A DNA stretch of 64,000 nt from Microcoleus vaginatus HSN003 (GTDB lineage Bacteria; Cyanobacteriota; Cyanobacteriia; Cyanobacteriales; Microcoleaceae). This document shows positions 17,596-28,000 of this stretch, one piece after another; within the stretch, counting starts at the first letter, position 1; each line of letters begins with the position of its first letter. The notes beneath the pieces were generated by a model. That model did not search any database. It saw only the letters and a list, made by a program, of their open reading frames with translations, and had not been told where the DNA came from. The stretch spans positions 4,526,001 to 4,590,000 of the forward strand of contig NZ_CP031705.1 of assembly GCF_022701255.1 (NCBI RefSeq), written 5' to 3'. Both the position numbers and the translations under genes were made by a program.

Positions 17596-17656
17596 TTGAT
17601 ATGCCGATCAGGCGATGGCGCCACCCCAAGCATCGGTATTTTTATTCAATAGGATA

Positions 17657-18235
17657 TTAATGCTTGAATTTTTTTGCATAATTTATCAATTCAGGGAAAA
17701 AAGCCCGAAAATCTGATTCAAGCTGCTGATAATTAGCCGTCAAATCTTCAACTCCACCTGCTAAGTTATTTGTCCGCTTAAGTCTGGCCGACATTCTTGT
17801 AAGAGTGATGCCTATTTCGGCAATTTCCTGGTACGAGCAGAGCAAGTCACGGGCAATTATTGTTGGCAGCACCCGCTGGAGAGATTCAGGCAATATATCG
17901 CGGTTGTCTTGCAGGATTTTATAGACATCCTGAGAAAAATCGCGGAGCGGAATTTCTGAATATTCCAGCCAATTTTTAGCCAAAAAGTGGTCGTAAAACA
18001 CGTCAATCAAAACTCCAGCAAACCTGCGTCTGTGACCGCAAACAAGGCTTTTACTCGATCGCACTATTGGGTGAGAGTCCGTGTAGCTATCTACTTTGCG
18101 GTGCAAATCGATGCCCTTCCTAATTTCATCGGGATAAAGGTTGACGGCCGTTCCTTTGACAAAATCTCCTAAGAGGTTGCCAATCAGGGATTCTGGCGTG
18201 CCTTTTGATAAGAATAGATGAGCCAAATAATTCAT
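17657..18235 (-). CDS. acpH: Acyl carrier protein phosphodiesterase (AcpH-like)
   Basis: This 192-residue protein starts MNYLAHLFLS and carries GNLLGDFVKG, IDLHRKVDSYTDSHPIV and DVFYDHFLAKNW, the conserved His/Asp motifs of the ACP hydrolase family (HD-like metal site). Members remove the phosphopantetheine group from holo-ACP to give apo-ACP. The length fits the family (about 190-195). It is divergent from the small gene at 18279 across 43 bases. Confidence 0.88.
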   Translation of the reverse strand: MNYLAHLFLSKGTPESLIGNLLGDFVKGTAVNLYPDEIRKGIDLHRKVDSYTDSHPIVRSSKSLVCGHRRRFAGVLIDVFYDHFLAKNWLEYSEIPLRDFSQDVYKILQDNRDILPESLQRVLPTIIARDLLCSYQEIAEIGITLTRMSARLKRTNNLAGGVEDLTANYQQLESDFRAFFPELINYAKKFKH

Positions 18236-18278
18236 TGCTACCGTAAAAATATCTAAGATAGCATAATGAGAAAGAATA

Positions 18279-18566
18279 ATGGCTGTTCTAGAATGTGTAA
18301 AACCGGGTGCTAAACTCGGTCAAATTATTCTTGCGGCCGCTCTTACTGTTCTCGCTGCTGTCGATCGCGTTCTGGCAAAAATTCAAGACTTGGGATATGA
18401 CCCAGAAATTCGTCATGTCAACTATCCGTCTGGAGTTCACGTCTTGGCAATTCTCAAAGACGAACAGCACAAGCAAGCAGTTGATGATGACTACTTGCTG
18501 GAGGATTGGCTACAGGTAAGGTCTGAAATTAACGCCGATGCCGTTCATCTGTGGCGCGGTAAATAA
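18279..18566 (+). CDS. Small hypothetical protein
   Basis: This is a 95-residue frame with a moderately hydrophobic stretch at about residues 13-30 (KLGQIILAAALTVLAAVDRV) and a polar C-terminal half ending DAVHLWRGK. I do not recognise the family. Because it is divergent from the ACP phosphodiesterase gene with a short shared promoter region, expression is plausible. The hydrophobic segment may be an amphipathic helix rather than a membrane anchor. Confidence 0.5.
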   Translation: MAVLECVKPGAKLGQIILAAALTVLAAVDRVLAKIQDLGYDPEIRHVNYPSGVHVLAILKDEQHKQAVDDDYLLEDWLQVRSEINADAVHLWRGK

Positions 18567-18737
18567 GCTGTTTTTGGTATATCCGTGAATCTTGGATAAC
18601 AAAAGAGCGATCGCCTAACTGTAGTATGCGGGCGATCGATCTACCCACCTTCAAATATTGCTTGCGATCGATTGATGCTCGATCGCAAGCAACAAGAGCT
18701 TAAATCTTTCATACATAATTTGCTAAATTACGATCGG

Positions 18738-19316
18738 CTACATCTCTCGACGGAACAATCTAATAGCTTCTCCAGCATCAGTTTCGGCCATCAAAATACA
18801 GCGTTTCATCAAATCGAGATCGAGGTTGTTGAGTCCGGGTAGCTGACTGCGATCGCTATTTTCATAGCTACCATCTTGGAGATGATATATCTTCAGTAAT
18901 CCATCTTCCCAAAACCACACCTCTGGAACACCCAAAGCTTTATAGCGCTCTAACTTACTGATTCCTCCACTGGTAAAGACAACTTCGATCGACAAATCGG
19001 GAATTGGTTTTACACTCCCAATGTAGTAGGATTCGTCTGCTTGCACAGAGACAACTCCCGATCTTTCCTGCGTCATTGCCCCTGTGGGCTTGAAGAAAAT
19101 TCCCTGTTCGACGAGAAAGGTAGTCACTAAGTAACCGATAACATGAGCAAAAGTTTCGTGGTCTTCTCCAGGCATCAGAATCTCAATCGTCCCATCATAG
19201 TAAAATAGTCGCACTCTAGGGGAGCCTTCAAAGCCTTTTTGGATAAATTTAAACCGTTCCCACATTCCATGATGAACAATTCGCTGATCTGTGGTTTTGC
19301 TAAGTAGTGGAGGCAT
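18738..19316 (-). CDS. Uma2 family endonuclease-like protein (DUF820)
   Basis: This 192-residue protein has the Uma2/DUF820 restriction-endonuclease-like fold pattern: IPDLSIEVVFTSGG (catalytic Asp and Glu), then KLERYKALGVPEVWFWEDG (Lys-containing helix and following strand). Such genes are greatly multiplied in cyanobacteria and often lie near transposons. Nuclease activity is assumed from the fold and the cellular role is not known. There are two more Uma2 genes here, at 35308 and 45469, clearly diverged from this one. Confidence 0.85.
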   Translation of the reverse strand: MPPLLSKTTDQRIVHHGMWERFKFIQKGFEGSPRVRLFYYDGTIEILMPGEDHETFAHVIGYLVTTFLVEQGIFFKPTGAMTQERSGVVSVQADESYYIGSVKPIPDLSIEVVFTSGGISKLERYKALGVPEVWFWEDGLLKIYHLQDGSYENSDRSQLPGLNNLDLDLMKRCILMAETDAGEAIRLFRREM

Positions 19317-19374
19317 CGCGCTCAGATCCAGTCCAGAAGTTATCTTGATTGTAGCTCATATTTAACAATTAAAC

Positions 19375-19416
19375 CACAGATGAACGCTGATGTAATTTTA
19401 TCTGCGTTCATCTGTG
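19375..19416 (-). terminator. Hairpin downstream of the acetyl-CoA synthetase gene
   Basis: CACAGATGAACGC (19375-19387) and its exact complement GCGTTCATCTGTG (19404-19416) form a 13-bp stem with a 16-base loop. It lies 35 bases after the stop of acs on the transcribed strand. The motif is also a widespread dispersed repeat, so a terminator role is inference. Confidence 0.5.
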
Positions 19417-19450
19417 TTTATCTGCCTACATCTGCTGTTACAAAATACCC

Positions 19451-21421
19451 CTACGCACCACCCCGCAATTTATCCAAAACCGTCCGGTCTTCCAAAGTCG
19501 AAGTATCCCCAGAAACCTCTTGTCCCGCAGCCAAAGAACGCAGCAAACGCCGCATAATCTTCCCGCTTCGAGTTTTCGGCAAAGCATCGGTAAATCGAAT
19601 TTCGCCGGGACGGGCGATTGCCCCAATTTCCTTAACAACGTGCTGCTTCAATTCCTTAGCCAATTCATCGCTAGGTTGCTGCGAGTTGTCCAGCGTGACA
19701 AAAGCCACAATGTCCTCACCTTTAATCTCATCCGGTTTACCAACAACCGCAGCTTCCGCCACCGCTGGATGCGATACCAAAGCTGACTCGACTTCCATCG
19801 TGCCGAGTCGGTGTCCGGCCACATTAATTACATCGTCAACGCGGCCCATTACCCAGAAATAACCGTCTTTGTCCTTGTGCGCGCCGTCCCCTGCAAAGTA
19901 CACGAATTCCCCATCTTTCGGGTGCAAATATTCCCAATAAGTGCGGCGGAAGCGATCGGGATCGTTGTAAAGCGTCCGCATCATTCCCGGCCAAGGATGT
20001 TTCACCACTAAATAACCGCCACTTTCGTTAGTTACTGGTTCGCCATCTTGGTCAACAATATCGACCACAATTCCAGGGAACGGTAGGGTTGCAGAACCGG
20101 GTTTTGTAGGAATTGCACCGGGCAAAGCGGTAATCATAATTCCCCCGGTTTCTGTTTGCCACCAAGTATCGACTATCGGACAATTCGAGTTGCCAATTAC
20201 TCGTTGATACCACATCCAAGCTTCAGGATTAATCGGTTCGCCGACGGTTCCTAACAATCGTAAAGATGACAAATCTCTGGCATTTGGCAATTCTTCACCC
20301 ATTTTCATAAAGGTGCGAATGGCGGTGGGTGCAGTGTAGAAAACTGTGACGCCGTATTTTTCAATTACATCCCAAAAACAGCCGGGATTAGAAGGGCGAG
20401 GAGCACCTTCATACATTAAAGTTGTCGCGCCGTTGGACAGCGGCCCGTAGACTATGTAACTGTGTCCGGTAATCCAGCCGACATCAGCAGTACACCAGTA
20501 AACATCGGTATCTTGGAGGTCGAATATCCACTTGGTTGTCATGTGGGTATAAAGGTTATAACCCCCCGTTGTATGGACGACTCCTTTGGGTTTTCCGGTA
20601 CTTCCAGAAGTGTAAAGAATGAATAGTAAATCTTCGCTATCCATCGGTTCGGCAGGACAGTCAGCGGATGCACCTTTTTGCAATTCATGCCACCAGCGAT
20701 CGCGCCCTGGTTCCATGTCAATTTGCTGCTTGGTGCGCTGAACTACCAGAACGTTGGTAACGCTGGGTACGGCATTATTTGCTAGTGCTTTGTCTACTTG
20801 TGTTTTGAGACCAACTGCTGCATCTTTGCGGAAGCCTCCGTCGGCGGTGATGACGAGTTTTGCTTGGCCGTCGTTGAGGCGATCGCGCAAAGCTTCTGCA
20901 CTAAAACCGCCAAAAACAACGCTGTGTACTGCACCGATTCTGGCGCAGGCTAGCATGGCGATCGCAGCTTCAGGAATCATGGGCATATAAATGCCGACGC
21001 GATCGCCCTTTTGAACTCCCAATTCTTTGATAACGTTCGCCATTTGGCAGACTTCGCGGTGGAGTTGCGCGTAGGTGAGGGTGCGAGAGTCTCCGGGTTC
21101 GCCTTCCCAAATCAGGGCGGCTTTATTTTTGCGCCAAGTGGTTAAGTGGCGATCGAGACAATTGTAAGAAATATTAATTTTACCGTTGACAAACCATTTA
21201 GCAAAAGGCGGCTGCCAGTCGAGCACGGTATCCCACTTTTGGAACCAGTGCAATTCTTGGGCCGCGAGTTCTGCCCAGAATGCTTGGGGGTCAGCTTTGG
21301 CTTTGTCGTAGAGGGCTTGGTACTCTTCTAGGCTTTTGATGTGAGCTTTTTCGGAGAATTCAGCGGGCGGCTGAAATAGCCGTTTTTCTTGCAGAATTGA
21401 TTCGATGGTATCTTGTGACAT
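19451..21421 (-). CDS. acs: Acetate--CoA ligase (acetyl-CoA synthetase)
   Basis: This 656-residue enzyme makes acetyl-CoA from acetate, ATP and CoA through an acetyl-adenylate. Motifs of the ANL superfamily are present: [20 protein letters not shown] (about residue 270), [13 protein letters not shown] (about 420), [20 protein letters not shown], and the acetylation-controlled lysine in [11 protein letters not shown] near the C-terminus. The length matches AMP-forming acetyl-CoA synthetases. In cyanobacteria it assimilates acetate and recycles acetate overflow. It stands alone on the minus strand. Confidence 0.96.
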   Translation of the reverse strand: MSQDTIESILQEKRLFQPPAEFSEKAHIKSLEEYQALYDKAKADPQAFWAELAAQELHWFQKWDTVLDWQPPFAKWFVNGKINISYNCLDRHLTTWRKNKAALIWEGEPGDSRTLTYAQLHREVCQMANVIKELGVQKGDRVGIYMPMIPEAAIAMLACARIGAVHSVVFGGFSAEALRDRLNDGQAKLVITADGGFRKDAAVGLKTQVDKALANNAVPSVTNVLVVQRTKQQIDMEPGRDRWWHELQKGASADCPAEPMDSEDLLFILYTSGSTGKPKGVVHTTGGYNLYTHMTTKWIFDLQDTDVYWCTADVGWITGHSYIVYGPLSNGATTLMYEGAPRPSNPGCFWDVIEKYGVTVFYTAPTAIRTFMKMGEELPNARDLSSLRLLGTVGEPINPEAWMWYQRVIGNSNCPIVDTWWQTETGGIMITALPGAIPTKPGSATLPFPGIVVDIVDQDGEPVTNESGGYLVVKHPWPGMMRTLYNDPDRFRRTYWEYLHPKDGEFVYFAGDGAHKDKDGYFWVMGRVDDVINVAGHRLGTMEVESALVSHPAVAEAAVVGKPDEIKGEDIVAFVTLDNSQQPSDELAKELKQHVVKEIGAIARPGEIRFTDALPKTRSGKIMRRLLRSLAAGQEVSGDTSTLEDRTVLDKLRGGA

Positions 21422-21542
21422 CGTTCTTAACTTTAGCTTCGGTTAGTCTTTTTAACTATTGTTTGCATAAGTTGGGGCAAAAGTATGTTTATTTTCCTTA
21501 AGACTTTGGGGAATTTTCTAAATGTTGGGACTGTATTAGAAA

Positions 21543-21905
21543 TTATGGTAGCGGTAAATGCTCAATTTTATCTTGGTACTCATCATCAAACGATCCTTGA
21601 TAAATCAAAATCAGTTCGTCAATATTTTGACCAACACTCATCTTGGTATTCAGGATAAATATTCCTGGAATATGGCGATTTTGCTCTAGATGATCTGTTA
21701 AATGAACAGGCATAGAGCGACGGTTGTTGGTAACAAGAATGAAATTGTGGATTTCGCACCAAATAAGAATTTCTGGATCGAGAGTGCCTTTGGAAGGGGC
21801 TGTTAGTTCTCCCACTGCTAGAACAACCTGATCGGGATTGCGTCTGCGAATTTGGTTGACATACGCAGGCTCGACATTTTCATCAAAGAGATACTGGATT
21901 GGCAT
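21543..21905 (-). CDS. DUF5615 PIN-like toxin-type protein
   Basis: The preferred start is the ATG at 21905 (MPIQYLFDENVEP), because a GGAG Shine-Dalgarno lies nine bases upstream. An ATG at 21923 would add six residues. The 120-residue protein has the DUF5615 signature: an acidic N-terminal LFDENV, a central DPEILIWCE and ILVTNNRRSMPVHL. The fold is PIN-like, and in many prokaryotes such genes pair with DUF433 as a predicted toxin-antitoxin module. It overlaps the end of the DUF433 gene by 23 bases, so they are co-transcribed. Toxicity is not demonstrated. Confidence 0.82.
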   Translation of the reverse strand: MPIQYLFDENVEPAYVNQIRRRNPDQVVLAVGELTAPSKGTLDPEILIWCEIHNFILVTNNRRSMPVHLTDHLEQNRHIPGIFILNTKMSVGQNIDELILIYQGSFDDEYQDKIEHLPLP

Positions 21906-22398
21906 CAGCTTTTCTCCTTGCATCTCTTTCTGCTCTCAGTTTGCGGATTTTTTCATATACTGGACGAGGATTGCGACGTTGTTCTTCTCGCATTTTTTCT
22001 CCCCATTCCAACCATTCGGTTATGTACTTACCGACTGCTTCTTTGTTGTGCAGGTAGTACAAAATGGTCGCATAAACTTGTTCGAGGGTGAGGGATGTAT
22101 AAATGTTAGCGATTTCTTCGGGAGTTCGGGCGCGAAACAGGTATTCATAAAGAATGGTTTCGATGCCGATACGGGAACCTTTGAGCCGAATATCGTCAGG
22201 TCTCAGGAAGTTGAAGTAGTCTTCTAGTTGCGTGGTTTGGTGGTTGGCTTCATGAGATTGCTTGTCTTTATTAATTTCTGTTACCTCGGGAACCAGCACA
22301 ATTACTTCGGCTCGGCTGTTGCGATATAACTTGAGCGGTTCACCAACGCACAATTGTCCTCGATCGTCGATCGTTGCCATCACTTTAATTGCTTTCAT
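21883..22398 (-). CDS. DUF433 antitoxin-like protein
   Basis: This 171-residue protein has an N-terminal part (MKAIKVMATIDDRGQLCVGE) like the small beta-rich leader found in cyanobacterial members. It is followed by a DUF433 winged-helix domain at about residues 70-130 (DIRLKGSRIGIETILYEYLF, then TPEEIANIYTSLTLEQVYA). DUF433 proteins are predicted DNA-binding antitoxins of DUF5615 partners. The partner gene overlaps its 3' end. The charged C-terminal tail (about 135-171, rich in Arg and Glu) could wrap the toxin. The pairing is from established gene associations; autoregulation is inference. Confidence 0.82.
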   Translation of the reverse strand: MKAIKVMATIDDRGQLCVGEPLKLYRNSRAEVIVLVPEVTEINKDKQSHEANHQTTQLEDYFNFLRPDDIRLKGSRIGIETILYEYLFRARTPEEIANIYTSLTLEQVYATILYYLHNKEAVGKYITEWLEWGEKMREEQRRNPRPVYEKIRKLRAERDARRKADANPVSL

Positions 22399-22507
22399 AC
22401 AATCTACCTACCCGATTTACAGGAGCGATATCTGGTAAGATTATATCATAACAAATCCGATGGTAATGCTTTTATAATTTACATTAACAGCCGATCGCAC
22501 TAAAGCC

Positions 22508-23167
22508 ATGACCCAAAAATTGGAAGCAAGCCAACTTTCTCTAAACGACGTTCGCCGCCTTCTCAAATTGGAAAGACAAACAGGAGGAGGTTTTACTGAT
22601 TTTTTCTCTCTGGAACCTCTGACGGATTTTGAACAGCAGGAATTATTGCTAATCGGTAAGCACTTTTGGCGTCATCTAGAAGCAGGGAAAGTTTCTGCAA
22701 AACTGGTTAAATTTTTAGTGCTTTCACCGTTAATGAGATTAGCAGGATTTTTTGATATTCCGATCCTGCTGACAATGGAAGATAGCATCCCGATCGAGGT
22801 TGAAGATGGGGATACTTTAATTAAAGGGCGGTTGGATGTTTTAGCCGTAAATCAGCCGGATGCAGAGCTCGCGGCTGCACAGTTTTGGATTTTGGTAGTG
22901 GAGGCGAAGAATAGTGCGATCGCACCTTTGACTGGTTTGCCGCAACTCCTGACTTATACTTATAAAAGTTTGCAGCAGCAATCGTCTGTTTGGGGATTGA
23001 CGACGAATGGTGAAAGTTATCGGTTTGTGCGGGTGACGCGCGGAAATCCTTGCACTTATCAGATTTTACCGGAATTGAATTTGATGGACAAAGAGCGATC
23101 GCTCTTGTTGGCGCAAGTGTTGAAAGCTATTTGCAAGTTGCAGAATGTGCAGTTGCAGTTGGCTTAA
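22508..23167 (+). CDS. Restriction endonuclease-like protein (PD-(D/E)XK; HsdR N-terminal type)
   Basis: This 219-residue protein shows a nuclease-type core: an Asp in IKGRLDVLAVN (about residue 115), then FWILVVEAKNSAI (Glu and Lys of E-x-K, about 137-145), as in the N-terminal nuclease domain of type I restriction subunit R. No helicase domain, methylase or specificity subunit is nearby, so it is not a complete restriction system. Cyanobacteria hold many such stand-alone genes. It lies between a toxin-antitoxin-like pair and the AAA_35 genes. Confidence 0.72.
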   Translation: MTQKLEASQLSLNDVRRLLKLERQTGGGFTDFFSLEPLTDFEQQELLLIGKHFWRHLEAGKVSAKLVKFLVLSPLMRLAGFFDIPILLTMEDSIPIEVEDGDTLIKGRLDVLAVNQPDAELAAAQFWILVVEAKNSAIAPLTGLPQLLTYTYKSLQQQSSVWGLTTNGESYRFVRVTRGNPCTYQILPELNLMDKERSLLLAQVLKAICKLQNVQLQLA

Positions 23168-23188
23168 CAAGGGCGATCGCATCCGATG

Positions 23189-23467
23189 TTATGGTGACGG
23201 TGGAGTCCTGTGCTCGATCGGTGGAACCTTTTGTACAGGAGTTGGCGGTTGTTCAGTCTGCAAAAGTTCGATCGTACTTGGTGTTAAAGGAATCGTCACT
23301 AGGAGGATGGGTACAAAAACTTTCTCTAAGAACCATTTGATATCTGAGTTAGACTGCTTCTTCAAAAAGTTCCGTCTATTATTCGGTTTTTCTGGTTTCA
23401 TTTTTTTTAATCTCTCTCTACATTTCCTACGATATCTGGATTTTTTGTGTTCGGGGGCGATCGTCAA
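23189..23467 (-). CDS. Small basic membrane protein, uncertain
   Basis: This 92-residue frame has a strongly basic N-terminal half (KKSRYRRKCRERLKKMKPEK), one hydrophobic segment (WFLEKVFVPILLVTIPL, about residues 46-62) and a Pro-rich tail. The basic-then-hydrophobic order predicts a single-pass protein with the basic part inside. It is divergent from the AAA_35 operon (gap about 218 bases), so it could be an accessory gene of it. Small size and no recognised family keep confidence low. Confidence 0.42.
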   Translation of the reverse strand: MTIAPEHKKSRYRRKCRERLKKMKPEKPNNRRNFLKKQSNSDIKWFLEKVFVPILLVTIPLTPSTIELLQTEQPPTPVQKVPPIEHRTPPSP

Positions 23468-23685
23468 ATTAGCCTCCCAAATTAGTTGTTAAGTAAAATT
23501 TTGAAGAGATTGTGAGTTGGGATTGAATGATTTGTGAAAGAGTTTGTGAGAAAAAACTCACAAATCACTTTTGGCTTAGAAATTTGTGAAAATTAACTAG
23601 GAATTGACTGAACAGCTATGCTAAAGCTCTGAGTTATGCTAATTTAAGAGAAAGCAGGCAAGTCAATGATTGAGGTAATATCGAG

Positions 23686-25032
23686 ATGATGAGTCAACAA
23701 GAGTTCGATGCCATTTACCCAAACGAGCTTACTCCAAAACAGCATAAAGTGCTAGAGGGGTTCTTGAAAGGAGAGTTAGATAAAACAATCGCTAAGTATA
23801 TAAATCCTCAAAAGAAAATAAACCCCAACTCTGTCTCTAGTCATATTTCAAATATTTGCCAGGACAAATTTAATATCAAAAATGAGCCGGGTGGAGGATA
23901 TACGCAACGTGAAGAGCTGATTCTATTATTTGTCAAATATAAACCGGAATTAGTTTGTGAAGAGTTATTAAAGGAATTCAGGGAAAGAACCCCTGAAGCT
24001 CCAAAAGCATTAGAATGGCCAGAAGGGCCAGTGCGATTAAATTCTGAGTTTTATATAGAGCGTTCTAGAATGGAATCTGACTGTTATCAACAGATTTTAC
24101 AGCGGGGGTCAATGATTCGCATTAAAGCTCCCAAGTTGATGGGGAAAACTTCTTTGTTGTATCGCATTATGGAATGCGCGAATACCAATAATTATCGGTT
24201 AGTACGTTTAGATTTTAGAGAGGCTGAAAAAGAAATTTTTAGTGATATAAATAAACTTATTAAATGGTTTTGCTTGAATATCAGCCGAGAGCTCAAACTA
24301 GAATCTAATATCGACAAACTGCAGGCGGGTGGAGGCATTCTTATGAATTGCAAAAACTACTTTGAAGATCAAGTTTTAGCAGCTAAAGATAGTCCTTTAG
24401 TATTGGCTTTAGAAGAAATAGACTGTATTTTTTGTTATAAGGAAATTTCAGAAGATTTTTTTAGTATGTTACGAAGCTGGTTTGAAAAAAGTCGGAAAAG
24501 GGAAGGATGGGAAAAATTGCGAATGGTGCTGCTTTATTCTACAAATGTGTACGTGAAATTACCTGTTAATCAATCCCCATTTAATGTCGGATTTGAAGTA
24601 GAGTTGACAGAATTTAGCCAGCAAAATATTCTAGATTTAGCCAGCCGCCATCAATTATCTTGGGGAACTGATGAAGTTGTCGCATTGATGGCAATGATTG
24701 GCGGTTATCCTTATCTGGTACGCAAGGCGCTTTATCATTTGAAGGATTCCAATCTATCTTTAGCAGACATTTTGCAAAATGCAGCTACAGAGGTGGGAAT
24801 TTACCGCCAGTATTTGCAGGATCACTGGGCCAACTTGCAAAATTATTCTGAACTCAAAGCCGCTCTCCAACAAGTTGTTTCTGCAGACAGTGCGGTCAAA
24901 TTAGAACAGGTGCTAGAATTTAAGTTATTGAGTACGGGTTTAGTCAAGAAAAATCAGCATGGTATCACTCCTAGCTGTCGGTTATATCGGGATTATTTTG
25001 GAGAAAAATTTCGAGATAAGAGTCGGGAGTAA
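23686..25032 (+). CDS. AAA_35 ATPase with N-terminal VMAP-type HTH
   Basis: The protein has 448 residues. Residues about 15-95 (LTPKQHKVLEGFLKGELDKT, then NPNSVSSHISNIC and REELILLFVKYKPELV) match the LuxR-like HTH found at the N-terminus of vWA-MoxR-associated proteins and related cyanobacterial ATPases. A P-loop ATPase of the AAA_35 family follows, with Walker A APKLMGKTS (about 148-156) and Walker B LVLALEEID (about 238-246), then an arginine-rich helical region. The downstream gene begins nine bases after the stop and encodes a second AAA_35 protein, so they form one operon. By analogy with NTPase conflict systems it may be a sensor or switch; no function is established. Confidence 0.8.
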   Translation: MMSQQEFDAIYPNELTPKQHKVLEGFLKGELDKTIAKYINPQKKINPNSVSSHISNICQDKFNIKNEPGGGYTQREELILLFVKYKPELVCEELLKEFRERTPEAPKALEWPEGPVRLNSEFYIERSRMESDCYQQILQRGSMIRIKAPKLMGKTSLLYRIMECANTNNYRLVRLDFREAEKEIFSDINKLIKWFCLNISRELKLESNIDKLQAGGGILMNCKNYFEDQVLAAKDSPLVLALEEIDCIFCYKEISEDFFSMLRSWFEKSRKREGWEKLRMVLLYSTNVYVKLPVNQSPFNVGFEVELTEFSQQNILDLASRHQLSWGTDEVVALMAMIGGYPYLVRKALYHLKDSNLSLADILQNAATEVGIYRQYLQDHWANLQNYSELKAALQQVVSADSAVKLEQVLEFKLLSTGLVKKNQHGITPSCRLYRDYFGEKFRDKSRE

Positions 25033-25041
25033 AACCATATT

Positions 25042-28000
25042 ATGGCGGTTTATCAATATCAAGTTGGTGGCTGTTTAGAGTACGAACATCCTACCTATGT
25101 TAAGCGTCAGGCCGACAGCGAACTTTATGACAGTTTGATAGCCGGAGAATTTTGTTATGTGTTGAACTCCCGGCAAATGGGCAAATCTAGCTTGCTAGTA
25201 CAAACGATGAAACGCTTGCGCGAAAAAGCAGGCTTTAAATGTATGGAGATAGATTTAACAGATATCGGTAGGGAGAGTTCAGACTGCTGGTATTTTGGGA
25301 TTATTTCTGAGTTAGTTCGGGATGGCGCACTCTCAAGAAAGGTGGATGCTGACAGTTGGTGGCAGCAGCGACAATTGCTGTCGCCATCTCAACGATTGAG
25401 TCAGTTTATTGAAGATATTTTACTAACAGAAATATCGCAAAATATTGTTATTTTTATTTATGAAATTGATTCGATTTTAAATCTGAGCTGGAAAGATGAC
25501 TTTTTTCTTTTAATTCGGGCTTCTTATAACAAAAGAGCAATGAATTCTGAATATAAGCGCCTTGCCTTTTGTCTTTTGGGAGTTGCGACGCCAGCAGATT
25601 TGATTCGCGATAAAGACCGAACACCCTTTAATATTGGCAAAGCTATTGATTTAACAGGGTTTACTTTTGAGGAAGCTCGACCTGCTTTAATTCCTGGCTT
25701 AATGGGAGAGCGATCGCCAGAGATATCGGAGGAGATATTAGCTGAGGTTTTTAATTGGACAAACGGGCAACCTTTTTTAATGCAAAGACTGTGCCGACTG
25801 ATGGTATATCAATCTGCCCGTGGGATTTCTGATGTGAAAGCTTTAGTGCAAAAGTACGTCATTGACAATTGGGAAGCAAATGACGAACAAGAACATTTAA
25901 AAACAATTAGAAAGCGCTTGCTGCTTGACTATCAAGACCGGACGGCGCTACTGCTGGGTATTTATCAGCAAATATTGACGGACGCAGATCGGAAAATTTG
26001 TGCAGATAATAGTCTAGATCAAAGAAGGTTACAACTCTCAGGATTGGTCGTCAAACGCAACGGATATCTGCAAGTTTATAACCCCATATACGCAGATATT
26101 TTCGACCTCAATTGGGTACAACAAGAATTAGCGAAACTCCGCCCCTACCAGGAAAACTTCGCCGCTTGGATCGCCTCAAATCGTGAAGATACTTCCCGAC
26201 TGTTGCGTGGTCAAGCATTGGATGATGCGTGGGAATGGAAAAAAGGAAAACGTTTGAGCGACGAGGATAATGATTTTTTGGAGGACAGTCGAGATGAGAA
26301 ACTAAAAGAATTAATGACAAATAATGAATCATTAAGAGAATTCCGTAAACAATTCAGGGAAGTTTTCCAAATTGAAGAAGCTGGACGCAATGCCTTAAAG
26401 CTTTTTCAGTCGAAGAGAAAACAAATAGAAGCCTTGCGGGCAGCTATAAAAGCAGGAGAAGATTTAAAGAAATGGATGCCAGACAATCCCCCGCTTTCCG
26501 AATATCCTATTACCAATATCCTGTTAGCTTTGCAGGAAATTCTTGCTAAAATCCGCGAACGATGCCAGTTTGTCGGACATAATGGCAGGGTAAATAGCGT
26601 CTGTTTTAGCCCCACTGGAAATGCGATCGCTACTGCTTCAGATGACAGCACGGCCAAATTGTGGGACTTGCAAGGTCACTGCTTGATGAATTTCATTGGA
26701 CATAATGGCAGTGTAAATAGTGTGAGTTTTAGTCCCACAGGAGATGCGATCGTTACTGCCTCAGATGACAAAACCGCCAAATTATGGGACTTGCAGGGCA
26801 ATTGCTTACTCACTTTCACCGGACATAATTACTTGGTGAAAAATGTCAGTTTTAGTCCAACTGGAGATGTGATCGCTACTGCCTCATTTGACGGCACAGC
26901 CAAATTATGGGACTTGCAGGGCAATTGCTTACTCACTTTCGCCGGACATAATTACTTGGTAACAAATGTCAGTTTTAGCCCAAATGGAGATGTGATAGCT
27001 ACTGCCTCATCTGACAAAACTGCCAAATTGTGGGACTTGCAGGGCAACTGCTTATTAACATTCACCGAACATAATGACTCAGTATGGAGTGTCAGTTTTA
27101 GCCCAAATGGAAATGCGATCGCTACTACTTCATCTGACAAAAGTGCCAAATTGTGGGACTTGCAGGGCAACTGCTTACTAACATTAAACAGACATAATGA
27201 CCTGATAACAAGTGCCTATTTTAGCCCAAATGGAGATGTGATCGCTACTGCATCAGATGACAAAACTGCCAAATTGTGGGACTTGCGGGGCAACTACTTG
27301 GTGAGTTTCACAGGACATAATAACTGCATAAATAGTGTCAGTTTTAGCTCTACAGGAGATGCGATCGCTACTGCATCAGATGACAAAACTGCAAAATTAT
27401 GGGACTTGCAGGGCAAATGCTTGGTAACATTCACCGGACATAATAAATCGGTAACAAGTGTCAGTTTTAGCCCGACAGGAGATACGATCGCTACTGCATC
27501 AGATGACAAAACTGCGAAATTGTGGGACTTGCAGGGCAACTGCTTGCTAACATTCACCGGACATAATGACTCGTTATGGAGTATCAGTTTTAGCCCGAAT
27601 GGAGATGTGATCGCGACTGCCTCATCTGACCGAACCCCGAAATTGTGGGACTTACAGGGCAAATGCTTGATAACATTCGCCGGACATAATCACTTGGTAA
27701 ATAGTGTTAGTTTTAGCCCAAATGGAGATGTGATCGCTACTGCTTCATCTGACAGAACCGCAAAATTGTGGAACTTACAGGGCAACTGCTTGGTAACATT
27801 CACCGGACATAATAACTCGGTAAATAGTGTCAGTTTTAGCCCGAATGGAGATGCGATTGCTACTGTCTCATCTGACAAAACTGGTAAATTGTGGGACTTG
27901 CAGGGCAACTGCTTGGTAACATTTACCGGGCATAATCACTCGGTAAATACTGTCAGTTTTAGCCCCGCAGGAAATGTGATCGGGACTGCCTCATCTGACA

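Noticed and set aside
26406-27908. Several minus-strand frames antisense to the WD40 repeats
   Set aside because: They repeat with the 123-bp period, so they are shadows of the real gene's repeats.
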